From JAKVCB01 sp963578605 (lineage in GTDB: Bacteria; Planctomycetota; Planctomycetia; Pirellulales; Lacipirellulaceae): 46,611 nucleotides of DNA. Location: assembly GCA_963578605.1 (NCBI GenBank), contig CAUZEA010000042.1, forward strand, positions 1 through 46,611, in the 5' to 3' direction. Positions within the stretch are counted from its first letter, which is position 1. Each line of letters starts with the position of its first letter. Shown here piece after piece: positions 34,108 through 42,558 of this stretch. The position numbers and the translations under genes are program-made. The notes beneath the pieces are model-generated. The model was not told the origin of the DNA. It was given only the letters and a program-made list of their open reading frames with translations, and did not search any database.

Positions 34108-34572
34108 ATGAAAAAGCGGACTCTTTTTATCGCGATTGTCAGCGCGGCACTTTTCGGGGCCATGCAGTCCGAAGGCTACTCGCAAAAGCTGGCGGACCAT
34201 GGCGAATTTTCGGGAACGTTTGGATTTAGTGGTTTCGGGGGTACAAGCATCACGACCGTCTTTGATCTCTACCGGATTGGATTGATTCCGATCCCGCCCT
34301 ACTTTGCGCTACACCCCCCGGTCTACTACAGCTACCCGATTCCACGTCCCTATGGCTACAGCCCGTTTGCTTATTCAGGCAATGTCCGGACACCCGAGAT
34401 CATGGGTGAGCTGATTAAACCGGCAATCATCAGAAATCCCTACGTCCCAAGCTCCCAAAGCGTCGAGACGGACCACCAGGGCCGACTTACGAGCTTCCGC
34501 CAAGGTCAGCCTCTCGTTGTTCTTAATCCCTATTTTGAACAAACACCCAAGCTGGCTCAGCTTGACGATTAA
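34108..34572 (+). CDS. Small secreted Tyr/Pro-rich protein
   Basis: The 154-residue product starts MKKRTLFIAIVSAALFGAMQ, a clear signal peptide. The ATG at 34108 follows GAGG. The mature part has a Gly/Phe-rich turn (GTFGFSGFGG), then VYYSYPIPRPYGYSPFAY, rich in Tyr and Pro, and ends with VLNPYFEQTPKLA. Such small Tyr-rich exported proteins are common in planctomycetes and might be part of the cell surface. I know of no function. The following 300 bases (34573-34875) hold no recognised feature. Confidence 0.75.
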   Translation: MKKRTLFIAIVSAALFGAMQSEGYSQKLADHGEFSGTFGFSGFGGTSITTVFDLYRIGLIPIPPYFALHPPVYYSYPIPRPYGYSPFAYSGNVRTPEIMGELIKPAIIRNPYVPSSQSVETDHQGRLTSFRQGQPLVVLNPYFEQTPKLAQLDD

Positions 34573-34875
34573 ACGAGTCCTTCGTCCGGGTGAAAGCACC
34601 AGAGGTCTCAGCCTCGCACCAAAATGGTAATCTCTGCAAGCAGGGATGTTTACGGACAACCAACGACTTCGCACTCTGCCGACCCACGATAGCATCTGCA
34701 TCATCGACTGCCAGTTATCTGCTGGAAATGGCCTGGACGTGGCCAGCAATACCGCTAATCTACGCACCAAGGAAATTTTCTGCTAGCGTTTTGGTGCTCG
34801 ATGGAAACGTATCGTTCTTCTTCTTTCGTATTCATTTCCCCAAACAATCAGCCACGTGTGGAAGGGAATTTGCGG

Positions 34876-35664
34876 ATGTATCGAAATGAAGTTCACTTAC
34901 TTTTCGTTGTTGCGTCGACACTTGTGTTGGGAACGTTTGGGTGCCAGGGGAACGGTAAACCTCTCTTCTCGAATCCGTTCTCAGCCAGTAGCCGCGTGCC
35001 GCCACCAGCGACACGATCATTGGGCCCCGGCTCTGCCCAACCCTACTACCCTGGAGATCCCGTTCCTGTACTGCAAGGCGCAACTGCCCCGGCAGGACCT
35101 CCGTTGGTCTCCACAACCCCGCTGTCCCCGACGGTACCTCCGCCTGTTGCTGCCTTAAAGACGCCGCAAATTCAACCCGTCTCACTGGTGCCCAGTGAGA
35201 TGGCAGGTTCGTTTCGCACGGTATCCGATAGCCGATTCACACCGCCGGCCGCTCCTGTAGCAACCACCGCTCCCTCGCCCACTTTGCAGGCGAGCTCCCC
35301 GGCAACGCAAACGCTCACGTCCACAGGGGGCAACTTCGTATCACCAGCCGCCTGGCGCAGCCCTGGTTTTACGGCAAACCCTGGCGCCAGTCCCGCGACG
35401 CCAGCGATCGCGCAGCCGGCGACCCAAACGGCACCGCGAATTCGCCTACCGGGGACCCATTATGTTTCGCCACCCACAACTGGACTGCCGGTCCCCATAC
35501 AGCAGGCGAGTTTTGTCACGACGCACCCTGCAGCGGCCGGGATCCAGTCTCTCGCGGTCCCTCAAACGGCAGGCGTAACTCCACAGCCAGCACCACCGGC
35601 TACCCGTCCCCGTCCTGCCGTGGCCCATGGCTGGCAGACTCCCTCGCCATACACCGACAAGTGA
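34876..35664 (+). CDS. Exported proline-rich protein, probable lipoprotein
   Basis: The 262-residue product starts MYRNEVHLLFVVASTLVLGT, followed by FGC. A cysteine at this position suggests lipid attachment, though Thr at -3 makes it an atypical lipobox. The rest is nearly all low complexity: Pro, Ala, Thr, Ser and Val with stretches such as VPPPATRSLGPG and TPAIAQPATQTAPR. It is probably an extended linker or a cell-surface spacer. The ATG at 34876 is chosen because it places the hydrophobic segment at the N-terminus and has GGAAGGG upstream; the frame is open to 34801. No function is recognised. Confidence 0.65.
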   Translation: MYRNEVHLLFVVASTLVLGTFGCQGNGKPLFSNPFSASSRVPPPATRSLGPGSAQPYYPGDPVPVLQGATAPAGPPLVSTTPLSPTVPPPVAALKTPQIQPVSLVPSEMAGSFRTVSDSRFTPPAAPVATTAPSPTLQASSPATQTLTSTGGNFVSPAAWRSPGFTANPGASPATPAIAQPATQTAPRIRLPGTHYVSPPTTGLPVPIQQASFVTTHPAAAGIQSLAVPQTAGVTPQPAPPATRPRPAVAHGWQTPSPYTDK

Positions 35665-35769
35665 CGGGTTTCGCGCACACCCGGATATGGGGTAGGTTTT
35701 AGGATCCGACAGGCCGTTCAAAGCAGGAGACTTTGCCTCCAACACGGTGACAAGCGGTTACCGCGGCCC

Positions 35770-37776
35770 GTGGACTGGGTAACCAGCCCTGACTTCCAGA
35801 CCTCAACCCCTGCATGTTCGTTGACAATACCCCACGCGTTAATACGTAACATCCGCACGGCCACAAGCGGGCCGGTGGGCAGGCGTCTTGCGCAATGGGC
35901 TCCGCTGATTCCCGCGATTGGCAACTTGGAAGCCGATCTCCAGAATTTGAGCGACTATGGCCTGCGCAAGAAGAGCCTTTCACTTCGCTACCGGGCGCGG
36001 AGTGGAGAGTCGCTCAATTCACTCCTGGCCGAGGCATACGCGCTCGTCCGCGAGGCTGGCCGCCGCAAGGTGGAAATGCGTCATTTCGACGTTCAGCTGC
36101 TGGGAGGAATCGCCGCACACCATAACTCGATCATTGAAATGCAGACGGGCGAAGGCAAGACGTTGACCGCCACATTGCCGCTTTATCTGGCTGCCCTGGA
36201 CGGCAAAGGGGCTCATCTGGCAACGGTCAACGATTATCTTGCCCAGCGAGACGCAGATTGGATGAGACCGCTCTACCAGGCGTTGGGGATGACCATCGGT
36301 TGTATCCAGAACCAGCAATCTCAAGCCGTGCGCCGCGAACAGTACGTGTGCGATATAACCTATGGAACGGCTAACGAATTGGGGTTTGATTTCCTGCGGG
36401 ATCGACTTCTCAAACGGCGGATCTCTGAAGGGCAACGGGATCTGTTCGGTGCAATGCTCGGGGAGGCAAGCCACGGCCACGAGGAACCCGTTCAGCGCGA
36501 TTTACACTTCATGCTTGTTGACGAGGCTGACAGCATCTTGATCGATGAGGCAAGAACTCCACTGATTATCAGCGCGGCACCTGGTGAAGACGAAGCGACA
36601 GAAGCCGCCGCCTACTATTGGGCCGCAGAAACGGCACCCGAATTTACCAAAGACGAGCACTACGACTACGAACACAAGGAAAAACGAATTGACTTGACGC
36701 TGGAAGGACGTCGCCGCGTGCGGACACTTCGCAAACACGAGCAGATGGACCGTATGCCCCTTTCGCAAATCTATGAGCACGTCGAACGTGCCATCAAAGT
36801 CGGGCGGGAGATGATACGCGACCGTCAATATGTGGTTCGAGACGGAGAGATTGTGATTGTGGACGAATTCACGGGGCGCCTCGGCGAAGGGCGAAAATGG
36901 CGTGACGGCATTCATCAAGCGGTGGAGGCGAAAGAGGAAGTGAAAGTCACGTTTCCAACGGCCCAGGCCGCCCGAATCACGATCCAGGACTTTTTTCTCC
37001 GTTACAGTCGCCTGGCAGGTATGACCGGTACGGCAAGCACCAGCAGTCGCGAACTCCTCAAGATTTACAAAACCCGGGTCATCCCGGTGCCAACCAATCG
37101 CCCTCCGATCCGAAAGGTGATGCCCGCACTGGTCTTCGGTAACAGTGGGGAAAAGTGGCAAGCGATCATCGCCGATATTCTTGAGCAACATGAAAAAGGC
37201 CGGCCTGTTCTGGTTGGTACACGATCGATTGACAAAAGCGTGGCGCTTTCGCAGCTCCTCTCCGCACATGGGATCAACCACCAGGTACTGAACGCCCGCG
37301 AAATTGACCAGGAAGCAAAAATCGTAGCCGCGGCAGGCCAGAGTAGCCGGGTCACCGTGGCAACCAATATGGCAGGCCGCGGCACCGACATTCGCCTTGT
37401 CAATGAAGTACAACAGCTCGGTGGATTACATGTGATTTGTAGCGAACTGCACGAAGCACAGAGGATCGACCGCCAACTTATTGGTCGTTGCGGACGGCAA
37501 GGGGATCCCGGCACTTACCGCCAGTTTTTCGCACTCGATGATGAAATTCTGTTGACCGGGTATGGACCCAAGAAATCAGAGACACTCAAACAAGTTGGTA
37601 AAAACCTGAAGGCTGGGAACGCACTTTCCGGTTATGTGCCACTCTTTCGCAAAGCACAACGTCGTGTCGAGCGTCGGCACTTTCGCGACCGCAAGATCAT
37701 GCTCTATCACGACAAAGAACGCCAAAAAATGCAACGGCAAATGGGTCAGGATCCATACCTCGACACGCCTGGCTAA
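35770..37776 (+). CDS. Short accessory SecA (SecA2-like) preprotein translocase ATPase
   Basis: SecA is the motor that drives proteins through SecYEG. The nucleotide-binding domains are complete: Walker A MQTGEGKT (about 124-131), DEAD-box VDEADSILIDEARTPLIIS (250-268), the PPXD region between, and NBD2 with VATNMAGRGTDI and LIGRCGRQGDPG. The protein is only 668 residues where housekeeping SecA is 850-1000. It stops soon after the start of the helical scaffold (AQRRVERRHFRDRKIMLYH), so the wing domain, the two-helix finger and the zinc-binding C-terminus are missing. This suggests an accessory SecA2-type protein with special substrates; a second, full SecA should exist elsewhere. The start is uncertain: GTG at 35770 or TTG at 35821, both in frame. 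Confidence 0.85.
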   Translation: MDWVTSPDFQTSTPACSLTIPHALIRNIRTATSGPVGRRLAQWAPLIPAIGNLEADLQNLSDYGLRKKSLSLRYRARSGESLNSLLAEAYALVREAGRRKVEMRHFDVQLLGGIAAHHNSIIEMQTGEGKTLTATLPLYLAALDGKGAHLATVNDYLAQRDADWMRPLYQALGMTIGCIQNQQSQAVRREQYVCDITYGTANELGFDFLRDRLLKRRISEGQRDLFGAMLGEASHGHEEPVQRDLHFMLVDEADSILIDEARTPLIISAAPGEDEATEAAAYYWAAETAPEFTKDEHYDYEHKEKRIDLTLEGRRRVRTLRKHEQMDRMPLSQIYEHVERAIKVGREMIRDRQYVVRDGEIVIVDEFTGRLGEGRKWRDGIHQAVEAKEEVKVTFPTAQAARITIQDFFLRYSRLAGMTGTASTSSRELLKIYKTRVIPVPTNRPPIRKVMPALVFGNSGEKWQAIIADILEQHEKGRPVLVGTRSIDKSVALSQLLSAHGINHQVLNAREIDQEAKIVAAAGQSSRVTVATNMAGRGTDIRLVNEVQQLGGLHVICSELHEAQRIDRQLIGRCGRQGDPGTYRQFFALDDEILLTGYGPKKSETLKQVGKNLKAGNALSGYVPLFRKAQRRVERRHFRDRKIMLYHDKERQKMQRQMGQDPYLDTPG

Positions 37777-38050
37777 AGTGTCTTGCCGCATCGTACCCGG
37801 GTGTGCATCGTGCCCAAGTGTCCGGACCGTACCAAGTGGTTGGTACCGACCCACACTGGCAGCTGGGCGAACGATGACCAACAGCAGCCACCGCTGCACC
37901 CCATGGCTGTCAACCAATTTCAGTTCCTGTTGACTCGGGTTGACAGAAACTCCCGTAGGTTGAGAATCTCGGGTGGTTCCTTTTATCGCAGTTCACTCGT
38001 AGCTCTGCTGTTACGCCCGTTCACATCCAAAACGCCAGAGGACTGGCATC
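37777..38050. other. Upstream region of the metal transporter operon
   Basis: About 270 bases without a gene. CTCGGGT occurs at about 37937 and 37968, with a related CTCCCGTAGGTTGA between them, and GTTGAC/GTTGACA words nearby. They may be binding sites of a metal regulator, but I recognise no known box. Just before the first gene, GCCAG (38034-38038) and CTGGC (38043-38047) can pair and place the Shine-Dalgarno AGGA in the loop. Confidence 0.35.
38034..38047 (+). promoter_or_regulatory. Shine-Dalgarno in a hairpin loop before the metal-binding protein gene
   Basis: GCCAG-AGGA-CTGGC is a 5-bp stem with the AGGA ribosome binding sequence as its four-base loop, ending three bases before the ATG at 38051. 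The stem could limit translation initiation. The site is short, so chance is possible. Confidence 0.35.
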
Positions 38051-39037
38051 ATGCGGTTTCTCCCTCTGTTGGTAAGGCTCGTAATCGCGTCAGGCATGGC
38101 AGCAGGCTGCCACACTGCTAGCGATGACCACCGCCATGCCAGTCCTGCAAAACCGATTGAACCTTTTACCGGCGAATATCCCATCAAGGTTGTAGCTACG
38201 ACCGGGCCGATCACCGAAGCGGTAAGGCGAATTGGTGGCCCATACGTTGCGGTGACAGGGCTGATGGGACCGGGAATTGACCCACATCTATTCCGTGCGG
38301 TACCCCAAGATGTCGATCGCCTCCAGGAAGCTGATGTGATTGTTTACAATGGCTTGCACCTTGAGGGCCGGATTGCCGACATATTATCCGGCCTGAAAAA
38401 GGACAAGACGGTCGTCGCCATTACCGACCAATTGGTCGACGACAACGACCCGCGATTGCGCAAGCCCCCCGAATTCGACGGCTTCTTTGACCCACACGTG
38501 TGGCACGATGCGATCTTGTGGACCGACTGTCTCGATTATCTCGCCGAACAAATGCAACAAATCGATCCAGACCACGCAGCCGATTATCGACGAAATGCCG
38601 ATGATTATGTTGCAGAAATCATGGCTACCGACAACTATTGCCGTAGCCAGATTGCAGCACTTCCGAAAGACCGGCGATTGCTGGTGACTGCCCACGATGC
38701 CTTTGGCTACTTTAGTGCCGCGTATGGCCTGGAGACCGAACCCCTCAAAGGTGTGAGTACCGAAGATGAAGTTCAAATTGGCCGTCTTGATGACGTAGTT
38801 GACCTGTTGATCCGAAGAAAAATTCCCGCTGTGTTTGTGGAATCGGCGATCTCCCCGAGAATTGTCCAGGCGTTGATCGAGCCCTGCGAGGCACAGGGGC
38901 ACAAGCTGAAGATTGGCGGGGAATTGTACGCCGATGCTTTGGGGCAAGCAGGCACGGATGCAGAAACCTATACTGGAATGCTGCGGGCCAACGTCGATAC
39001 GATCGTTACCGCATTAAATCCCACCCCCGGCGGGTAA
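38051..39037 (+). CDS. Metal ABC transporter, substrate-binding lipoprotein (ZnuA/TroA/MntC type)
   Basis: The 328-residue protein binds a transition metal outside the membrane and hands it to the permeases. An N-terminal signal ends at GMAAGC, a lipoprotein cleavage site (Cys20). The cluster A-I motifs are visible: GLMGPGIDPHLF (first His), FDPHVWHD (second His), TAHDAFGYFSAAYG (third His) and GELYADALGQAG (Asp). His at the third position fits TroA/ZnuA-like sites; PsaA-type Mn proteins have Glu there. The His-rich loop typical of many ZnuA proteins is absent. So zinc or manganese are both possible. It is the first gene of a four-gene operon (binding protein, ATPase, two permeases). Confidence 0.92.
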   Translation: MRFLPLLVRLVIASGMAAGCHTASDDHRHASPAKPIEPFTGEYPIKVVATTGPITEAVRRIGGPYVAVTGLMGPGIDPHLFRAVPQDVDRLQEADVIVYNGLHLEGRIADILSGLKKDKTVVAITDQLVDDNDPRLRKPPEFDGFFDPHVWHDAILWTDCLDYLAEQMQQIDPDHAADYRRNADDYVAEIMATDNYCRSQIAALPKDRRLLVTAHDAFGYFSAAYGLETEPLKGVSTEDEVQIGRLDDVVDLLIRRKIPAVFVESAISPRIVQALIEPCEAQGHKLKIGGELYADALGQAGTDAETYTGMLRANVDTIVTALNPTPGG

Positions 39038-39075
39038 ATCAAGCACCTTGGTTCGCCCCTGAGGTGCTGTACCAC

Positions 39076-39843
39076 ATGCCTCCCCCCGCTCTTGAAATCC
39101 ACGACGTCACCGTTGCTTACCACCGCAAGCCTGTTCTGTGGGATATTGATCTCGTCGTTCCCGAGGGCAAATTAGTGGGTATCGTCGGCCCCAACGGCGC
39201 TGGCAAAACCACACTCATCAAAGCGGCACTCGGCCTGGTGCCACTGGCAAGTGGAAAAGTGGAAATTTACGGAAAATCGCTCAAACAGCAGCGGAGCCTT
39301 ATCGGTTACGTGCCACAACGCGAGTCAGTCGATTGGGATTTTCCGGTCACCGCTCTTGATGTTGTCCTGATGGGTACCTACGGGCAATTAGGCTGGTTCC
39401 GCCGGCCAGGAAAAATTCAGCGCGAGGCCGCACGCGTAGGACTGGAACAAGTGGGCATGTCCCAGTACGCCCATCGGCAAATCCGACAGCTCTCCGGTGG
39501 GCAACAACAACGCGTGTTTCTGGCCAGGGCCCTGGCGCAAGATGCCCGGATTTATTTCATGGATGAACCGTTCGCCGGCGTCGATGCAGCTACCGAATCA
39601 GCAATCGTCACACTGATGCAATCGCTTCGGTCGACAGGCAAAACCGTCTTTGTTGTCCATCATGACCTGCAGACAGTTGCCGAATACTTTGATTATGTCA
39701 TCCTTCTCAATATGCGATTGATTGCCTGTGGTCCTACGAAAGTAACTTTTTCCACCAAGAATCTCCAGGCGACCTACGGTGGGCGACTTACCATCCTTGA
39801 TGAAGCGGCCGAAGCCATCCGACAACGAGATCCGCTGAGGTGA
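39076..39843 (+). CDS. Metal ABC transporter, ATP-binding protein
   Basis: The 255-residue protein (ATG at 39076) powers the transporter. It shows Walker A GPNGAGKTT, the Q-loop YVPQRESVDWDFPVTALD, signature LSGGQQQRVFLARALAQ, Walker B RIYFMDEPFAGVD and the switch His VVHHDLQT. YVPQRESVDWDFPVT is typical of the manganese/zinc subfamily (MntB/ZnuC). GAGGTG, nine bases upstream, sets this start; a GTG at 39064 is also in frame. Its stop lies 2 bases before the next start. Confidence 0.93.
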   Translation: MPPPALEIHDVTVAYHRKPVLWDIDLVVPEGKLVGIVGPNGAGKTTLIKAALGLVPLASGKVEIYGKSLKQQRSLIGYVPQRESVDWDFPVTALDVVLMGTYGQLGWFRRPGKIQREAARVGLEQVGMSQYAHRQIRQLSGGQQQRVFLARALAQDARIYFMDEPFAGVDAATESAIVTLMQSLRSTGKTVFVVHHDLQTVAEYFDYVILLNMRLIACGPTKVTFSTKNLQATYGGRLTILDEAAEAIRQRDPLR

Positions 39844-39845
39844 GA

Positions 39846-41198
39846 ATGTTGGCAACCTCGATCACGTTCAAGGTGATGATGGGGACAACTCTGCTCGGGG
39901 CCACCGCCGGCGTCGTGGGCAGCTACGCGGTACTGCGCCGTCGCGCCCTGGTCAGCGACATGCTTGCCCACGCCGCTTTGCCCGGGATTTGCCTCGCCTT
40001 TTTGATCGTGGGGGCCCGTGACATATTTGCGCTGTCGATCGGCGCCCTCGCAACCGGGCTGGTCGGGCTCTTGCTCGTGACGGTCCTCTGCCGTTGGACA
40101 CGCACCAAGGAAGACGCCGCTATTGGCATCGTCTTGAGCACGTTTTTTGGGGCTGGTGTCGTTTTGTTGTCGTTTGCTCAACGACACCACCAGGGGAATC
40201 AGGCCGGCCTCGATACCTACTTGTTTGGTGAAATCGCGGCAATGCAATCTCGAGAAGTTCGCTTGTTGCTTGCGGTTGGTACGCTGGTGCTGCTGGCGGT
40301 CTTGGCACTCCACAAAGAATTCAAGGTCCTTGCCTTCGATCCCGAGTTTGCGGCATCACAAGGTTGGCCCATCTTTCTACTCGATTTTGGCATGATGGCA
40401 CTGCTGGCAGTCGTCACGGTCGTCGGCTTGCCTATCTGTGGAGTCATCCTCATGGCGGCGCTGACCATTCTGCCCAGCGCCGCAGCCCGATTCTGGACCA
40501 ACCGGCTCGGATCTCTGCTCCTGTTGGCGGGCCTTTTTGGTGGTGTATCGGCTGCCGTTGGAACGTTGCTCGCTTCACCGGTTCCACAGCAACTCCTGGG
40601 TTTCAATCCCCTGGCCTTTGGCTGGCATCCAAGTCATCTTCCTCCGGGGCCGCTGATTGTACTAACTACCGCGAGCTTGCTTGTCGTTTCACTGTTCATT
40701 GCCCCACAGCATGGCATTGCCGCACGTTTGGTCGGCGAATTTCGGCTCCGTGCCCGTATCTTCCGCGAGCACCTCCTTCGGTCACTTTATGAAATGAGCG
40801 AGGCGGAGCTTCCCGCACTTCCAGCGATCGCCGAATCTGCACTGGTTGATTACCGTAGCTGGAACCGCTTGCTTGTTGATTGGCAAATTCGACGAGCCGA
40901 GCGACGCGGGCTGGTTGAATTGAAAGACGGGACGATTCGCTTGACGCCGGATGGGCTAACCACAGCGGCAGATTTGACACGCACCCACCGGTTGTGGGAG
41001 TTATTTCTTGTCGAATACGCCAATATCGCGGAAGACCATGTCGATCGGGATGCCGACGATGTAGAGCACCTCTTACCACAACCGTTGATTGATGATCTAC
41101 AGCGCCGACTTGCAGAAGAAGGTCGCCTTCCGCTGCAGCCTCGTGTCGATATACCACCACCAAGTATGCCTGAGTCTCCCCACGAACTTGAACCATAG
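39846..41198 (+). CDS. Metal ABC transporter permease fused to a DtxR/MntR-like domain (first)
   Basis: The 450-residue protein has a standard ABC-3 permease (about 1-285) with eight or nine hydrophobic helices: RRRALVSDMLAHAALPGICL, FGAGVVLLSF, VVGLPICGVILMAALTILPS. It is followed by a soluble C-terminal domain (about 300-450): RRAERRGLVELKDGTIRLTP (winged helix end), THRLWELFLVEYANIA, then DHVDRDADDVEHLLPQP. This is the MntR/DtxR wing and metal-binding/dimerisation pattern. In MntR terms His77 (THRLWE) and Glu102/His103 (VEH) are kept, Glu99 seems to be Asp, and the first-helix ligands (Asp8, Glu11) look lost. The recognition helix is degenerate, so DNA binding is doubtful. The start overlaps a GAGG within the ATPase end. 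Confidence 0.9.
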   Translation: MLATSITFKVMMGTTLLGATAGVVGSYAVLRRRALVSDMLAHAALPGICLAFLIVGARDIFALSIGALATGLVGLLLVTVLCRWTRTKEDAAIGIVLSTFFGAGVVLLSFAQRHHQGNQAGLDTYLFGEIAAMQSREVRLLLAVGTLVLLAVLALHKEFKVLAFDPEFAASQGWPIFLLDFGMMALLAVVTVVGLPICGVILMAALTILPSAAARFWTNRLGSLLLLAGLFGGVSAAVGTLLASPVPQQLLGFNPLAFGWHPSHLPPGPLIVLTTASLLVVSLFIAPQHGIAARLVGEFRLRARIFREHLLRSLYEMSEAELPALPAIAESALVDYRSWNRLLVDWQIRRAERRGLVELKDGTIRLTPDGLTTAADLTRTHRLWELFLVEYANIAEDHVDRDADDVEHLLPQPLIDDLQRRLAEEGRLPLQPRVDIPPPSMPESPHELEP

Positions 41199-41204
41199 CA
41201 CCCC

Positions 41205-42500
41205 ATGATCGATCTGTTCGAACCATTCCGATCAACCACCGCCTGGTGGACTATTGCCGTCGGTGCGACAACTAATGTGGCATGCGCCTTGGTGGGATGC
41301 TACCTCGTGCTGCGGCGCATGAGTTTGATGGGCGATGCACTCGCACACGCGGTATTGCCTGGACTCGTGTTGGCTTTCCTTTTCTCGGGAACCTTGAATA
41401 TCGTACCGCTGTTTTTTGGCGCTGTAACGGTTGGACTGTTGGCGACATTTCTGATTCAGTCTTTGCATCAATATGGCCGCGTTCCGGCTGATGCGAGTAT
41501 GGGGGTTGTTTTCACTTCGATGTTTGCGTTAGGGGTCGTACTGATAAAACGGTACCTTTCCGGGATCCATTTCGATGCAGCGTGTGTTTACGAGGGATTA
41601 TTGCAATTTGTCGCTTTGAATACCGTGGATGTTGCTGGACTGGAAGTCCCCAGGACACTTCTCACGATTGGCCCCGTACTGTTGATGAATATCCTCGTGA
41701 TCGCTTTATTCTGGAAAGAGCTGAAAATCTCCTCGTTCGATGCCAATCTGGCCAGTGCAATGGGGTTTTCGGCAACGTTCATGCACTATTTGTTGATGGT
41801 CCTCGTGGCGGTCACGACCGTGGCATCCTTTGAAGCGGTTGGCTCCATTCTCGTTGTCGCAATGCTCATTGTCCCTGCTGCTACCGCACACCTGCTCTGC
41901 GATCGCCTGGGCCACATGGTTATTCTGGCATGCCTCGCAGGTGTGCTCTCAGCGGTCGGCGGTTATTGGATTGCCCGTGTCTGGAATGTCAATCCGGCAG
42001 GTTCAATGACCATCGCAGCGGGGGGCCTCTACGGGCTTGCCGTGTTGTTTTCGCCCCGCCACGGGATGATCAGTACCATTTCCCGCAACCTGCAAACATC
42101 GCTGCGGGTCACCTGCGAAGATATTCTGGCCATGCTTTACAGAGTCGAAGAAACGGATACCCAGCATCGGCTGGATACATCCTCAGCCGTGCAGGCCCTC
42201 GGAGGAGGCTTTGTTTCACGCTGGGGAATCTCGGCGCTCGTTCGACGCAGGCACATTGTCCGCACAAAACAAGGCCTTCAGCTCACGGACACCGGTCGTC
42301 TGGCGGCGAAGTCTCTGGTCCGATCCCACCGCCTTTGGGAAGCGTATCTTGTCCAACACCTTGGACTCCCCCTCGACCACATTCACGAACCGGCACATCG
42401 CGTTGAACATTTTATCGACGAGAAACTCCGCCATAATCTGGAAGAAGTAGTTGACGATACAGGCCGCGACCCCCATGGACGGGATATTCCGAACGGATGA
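41205..42500 (+). CDS. Metal ABC transporter permease fused to a DtxR/MntR-like domain (second)
   Basis: The 431-residue protein is a second ABC-3 permease (about 1-285: LRRMSLMGDALAHAVLPG, SFEAVGSILVVAMLIVPAAT) with its own C-terminal DtxR/MntR-like domain. That domain starts TCEDILAMLYRVEE, like the MntR first helix (one acidic ligand kept, the other apparently Ala). It continues RRRHIVRTKQGLQLTDTGR (wing), SHRLWEAYLVQHLGLPLDHI, HEPAHRVEHFIDEKL and ends GRDPHGRDIP, a close match to the TDPHGxxIP motif of DtxR/MntR proteins. His77 and Glu102/His103 are kept; position 99 appears to be His instead of Glu. It starts 6 bases after the first permease. The two permeases should form a heterodimeric channel with two regulatory domains on the cytoplasmic side. 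Confidence 0.9.
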   Translation: MIDLFEPFRSTTAWWTIAVGATTNVACALVGCYLVLRRMSLMGDALAHAVLPGLVLAFLFSGTLNIVPLFFGAVTVGLLATFLIQSLHQYGRVPADASMGVVFTSMFALGVVLIKRYLSGIHFDAACVYEGLLQFVALNTVDVAGLEVPRTLLTIGPVLLMNILVIALFWKELKISSFDANLASAMGFSATFMHYLLMVLVAVTTVASFEAVGSILVVAMLIVPAATAHLLCDRLGHMVILACLAGVLSAVGGYWIARVWNVNPAGSMTIAAGGLYGLAVLFSPRHGMISTISRNLQTSLRVTCEDILAMLYRVEETDTQHRLDTSSAVQALGGGFVSRWGISALVRRRHIVRTKQGLQLTDTGRLAAKSLVRSHRLWEAYLVQHLGLPLDHIHEPAHRVEHFIDEKLRHNLEEVVDDTGRDPHGRDIPNG

Positions 42501-42558
42501 TTCCAGAACCTGCGAAGCAGACATCCCGTCCAAGCAGAAACTCTCTGCCAAGCAAAAT

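Noticed and set aside
33744..34163. 139-residue open frame on the minus strand upstream of queG
   Set aside because: The translation does not resemble a known protein, it is partly antisense to the secreted protein gene at 34108, and no start signal is visible.
36502..37413. 303-residue open frame on the minus strand
   Set aside because: It is antisense to the SecA core. The His/Cys-rich look comes from the reverse reading of the SecA codons.
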